A stretch of 9,765 bases of DNA, from NCBI RefSeq assembly GCF_002943415.1, contig NZ_PTQZ01000038.1, forward strand, positions 1 to 9,765, in the 5' to 3' direction. The DNA comes from Amnimonas aquatica (GTDB lineage: Bacteria > Pseudomonadota > Gammaproteobacteria > Pseudomonadales > Moraxellaceae). Positions 9,462 to 9,765 of the stretch are shown here, one piece after another; the stretch's first letter is position 1; every line of letters starts with the position of its first letter. The notes under the pieces are model-generated. The model did no database searches. It was given only the letters and a program-made list of their open reading frames with translations, and was not told where the DNA came from. The position numbers and the translations under genes were made by a program.

Positions 9462-9481
9462 CCGGCAGCAAGCGACACCCG

Positions 9482-9517
9482 AGCCGCCGCCACCCGGGAG
9501 GGTCGCGGCGGCTTTTT
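9482..9517 (+). terminator. Rho-independent terminator of aroQ-accB-accC
   Basis: A 9-bp stem (9482-9490 with 9505-9513) continues after one mismatch into four more pairs around a GGGA loop. It is followed by TTTTT (9513-9517). It begins 21 bases after the accC stop. Confidence 0.93.
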
Positions 9518-9541
9518 CATGGCGGCAACTGCACGCCAGAG

Positions 9542-9587
9542 AACACCGCATCAGCAACATCTCTCGCCCAGCAACAGGGCTGGTGTT
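9542..9587. promoter_or_regulatory. Possible activator-binding region upstream of the -24/-12 promoter
   Basis: Three overlapping elements lie about 70-115 bases before the predicted start of transcription, where enhancer-binding proteins for sigma-54 usually bind. They are AACACC/GGTGTT arms at 9542-9547 and 9582-9587, a CCAGC/GCTGG inverted repeat at 9568-9583, and a direct repeat CAGCAACA at 9552-9559 and 9569-9576. Position is the main argument; no known site consensus is matched. Confidence 0.3.
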
Positions 9588-9630
9588 TGAGAAAAATCAT
9601 AAGCATATGAAATAAAATAATTTTTCCTGT

Positions 9631-9646
9631 TGGTACGGGCTTTGCT
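9631..9646 (+). promoter_or_regulatory. Sigma-54 (RpoN) -24/-12 promoter
   Basis: The sequence TGGTACG-GGCT-TTGCT matches the TGGCACG-N4-TTGCW consensus with one change (T for C in the -24 box). The invariant GG (9632-9633) and GC (9644-9645) are exactly 10 bases apart. Transcription would start near 9657, leaving a 40-base leader before the ATG at 9698. An AT-rich stretch (9588-9626), unlike the rest of the window, lies just upstream and could allow DNA bending. Confidence 0.75.
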
Positions 9647-9697
9647 CTTATCGGGGTGTCCCGCAGGCAACAGCTGCACTCCAGACAGGAAAACCAC

Positions 9698-9765
9698 ATG
9701 ACCGCCCCCCAGCCCACCCTGAAAGTCGTCGCCATTTCCGGCAGCACCTCCAGCCCCTCGCGCAC
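9698..9765 (+). CDS. NADPH-dependent FMN reductase-like protein (SsuE/MsuE type), 3'-truncated by window edge
   Basis: Only the first 22 codons are present: MTAPQPTLKVVAISGSTSSP followed by SR. A beta strand (KVVAIS) leading into GSTSSPSR is the phosphate-binding loop of flavodoxin-like NAD(P)H:FMN reductases; the SGS...PSRT form resembles SsuE/MsuE enzymes, which supply reduced flavin to sulfonate monooxygenases. AGGA lies 7 bases before the ATG. The sigma-54-type promoter upstream fits the SfnR-controlled sulfur-scavenging genes known in Pseudomonas, which include FMN reductases. With so little of the protein visible, a generic NADPH-dependent FMN reductase or quinone reductase remains possible. 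Confidence 0.6.
   Translation, partial: MTAPQPTLKVVAISGSTSSPSR

Noticed and set aside
9588..9626. IHF binding site in the AT-rich stretch before the -24/-12 promoter
   Set aside because: The closest match, AATCATAAGCATA, misses key consensus positions; only general AT-richness supports it.

Overview
The window is a GC-rich (roughly two-thirds G+C by eye), gene-dense stretch of proteobacterial chromosome. It most resembles the Beta- or Gammaproteobacteria. Pointers are a SpecificRecomb-family membrane protein, a yjcH-actP acetate-uptake pair, an RhlB-type DEAD-box helicase, two cold-shock-domain genes, the aroQ-accB-accC order and a sigma-54-type promoter. No rRNA, tRNA, IS element, phage gene or CRISPR array was seen. 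I cannot assign a genus from sequence alone.

Layout. Bases 1-1242 (+) hold the C-terminal part of a SpecificRecomb (Gcr-like) protein. It converges on the yjcH-actP operon (3558 to 1341, minus strand), with a strong bidirectional hairpin terminator between them. Upstream of that operon, also on the minus strand, lie rhlB (5395-3788, with its own terminator), a membrane protein with a C-terminal cold-shock domain (6136-5528) and a stand-alone 70-residue cold-shock protein (6539-6327, with its own terminator). A 608-base non-coding divergent region (6540-7147) separates this block from the rightward operon aroQ (7148-7594), accB (7634-8104) and accC (8121-9461), which ends at a hairpin terminator. 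At the right edge an FMN-reductase-like gene starts at 9698, behind a near-consensus -24/-12 promoter in an unusually AT-rich gap.

How the genes fit together. aroQ-accB-accC is a housekeeping operon: AccB carries biotin, AccC carboxylates it for malonyl-CoA synthesis, and AroQ works in the shikimate pathway. YjcH and ActP import acetate and related short carboxylates. RhlB and the two cold-shock-domain proteins form a small RNA-remodelling neighbourhood (RNA unwinding and RNA chaperoning). The right-edge gene looks like the start of a separately controlled, probably sulfur-scavenging flavin system.

Most of the window is ordinary core genome. The points worth a second look are: the membrane-anchored cold-shock domain; the long K/R-free acidic N-terminal arm plus Arg/Gly tail of RhlB; the -24/-12 promoter with possible upstream activator sites; a clean inverted repeat at the aroQ promoter region; a 16-bp tandem repeat at the end of the cold-shock-fusion gene; and two hydrophilic insertions in ActP. 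I found no convincing wholly new multi-gene system.
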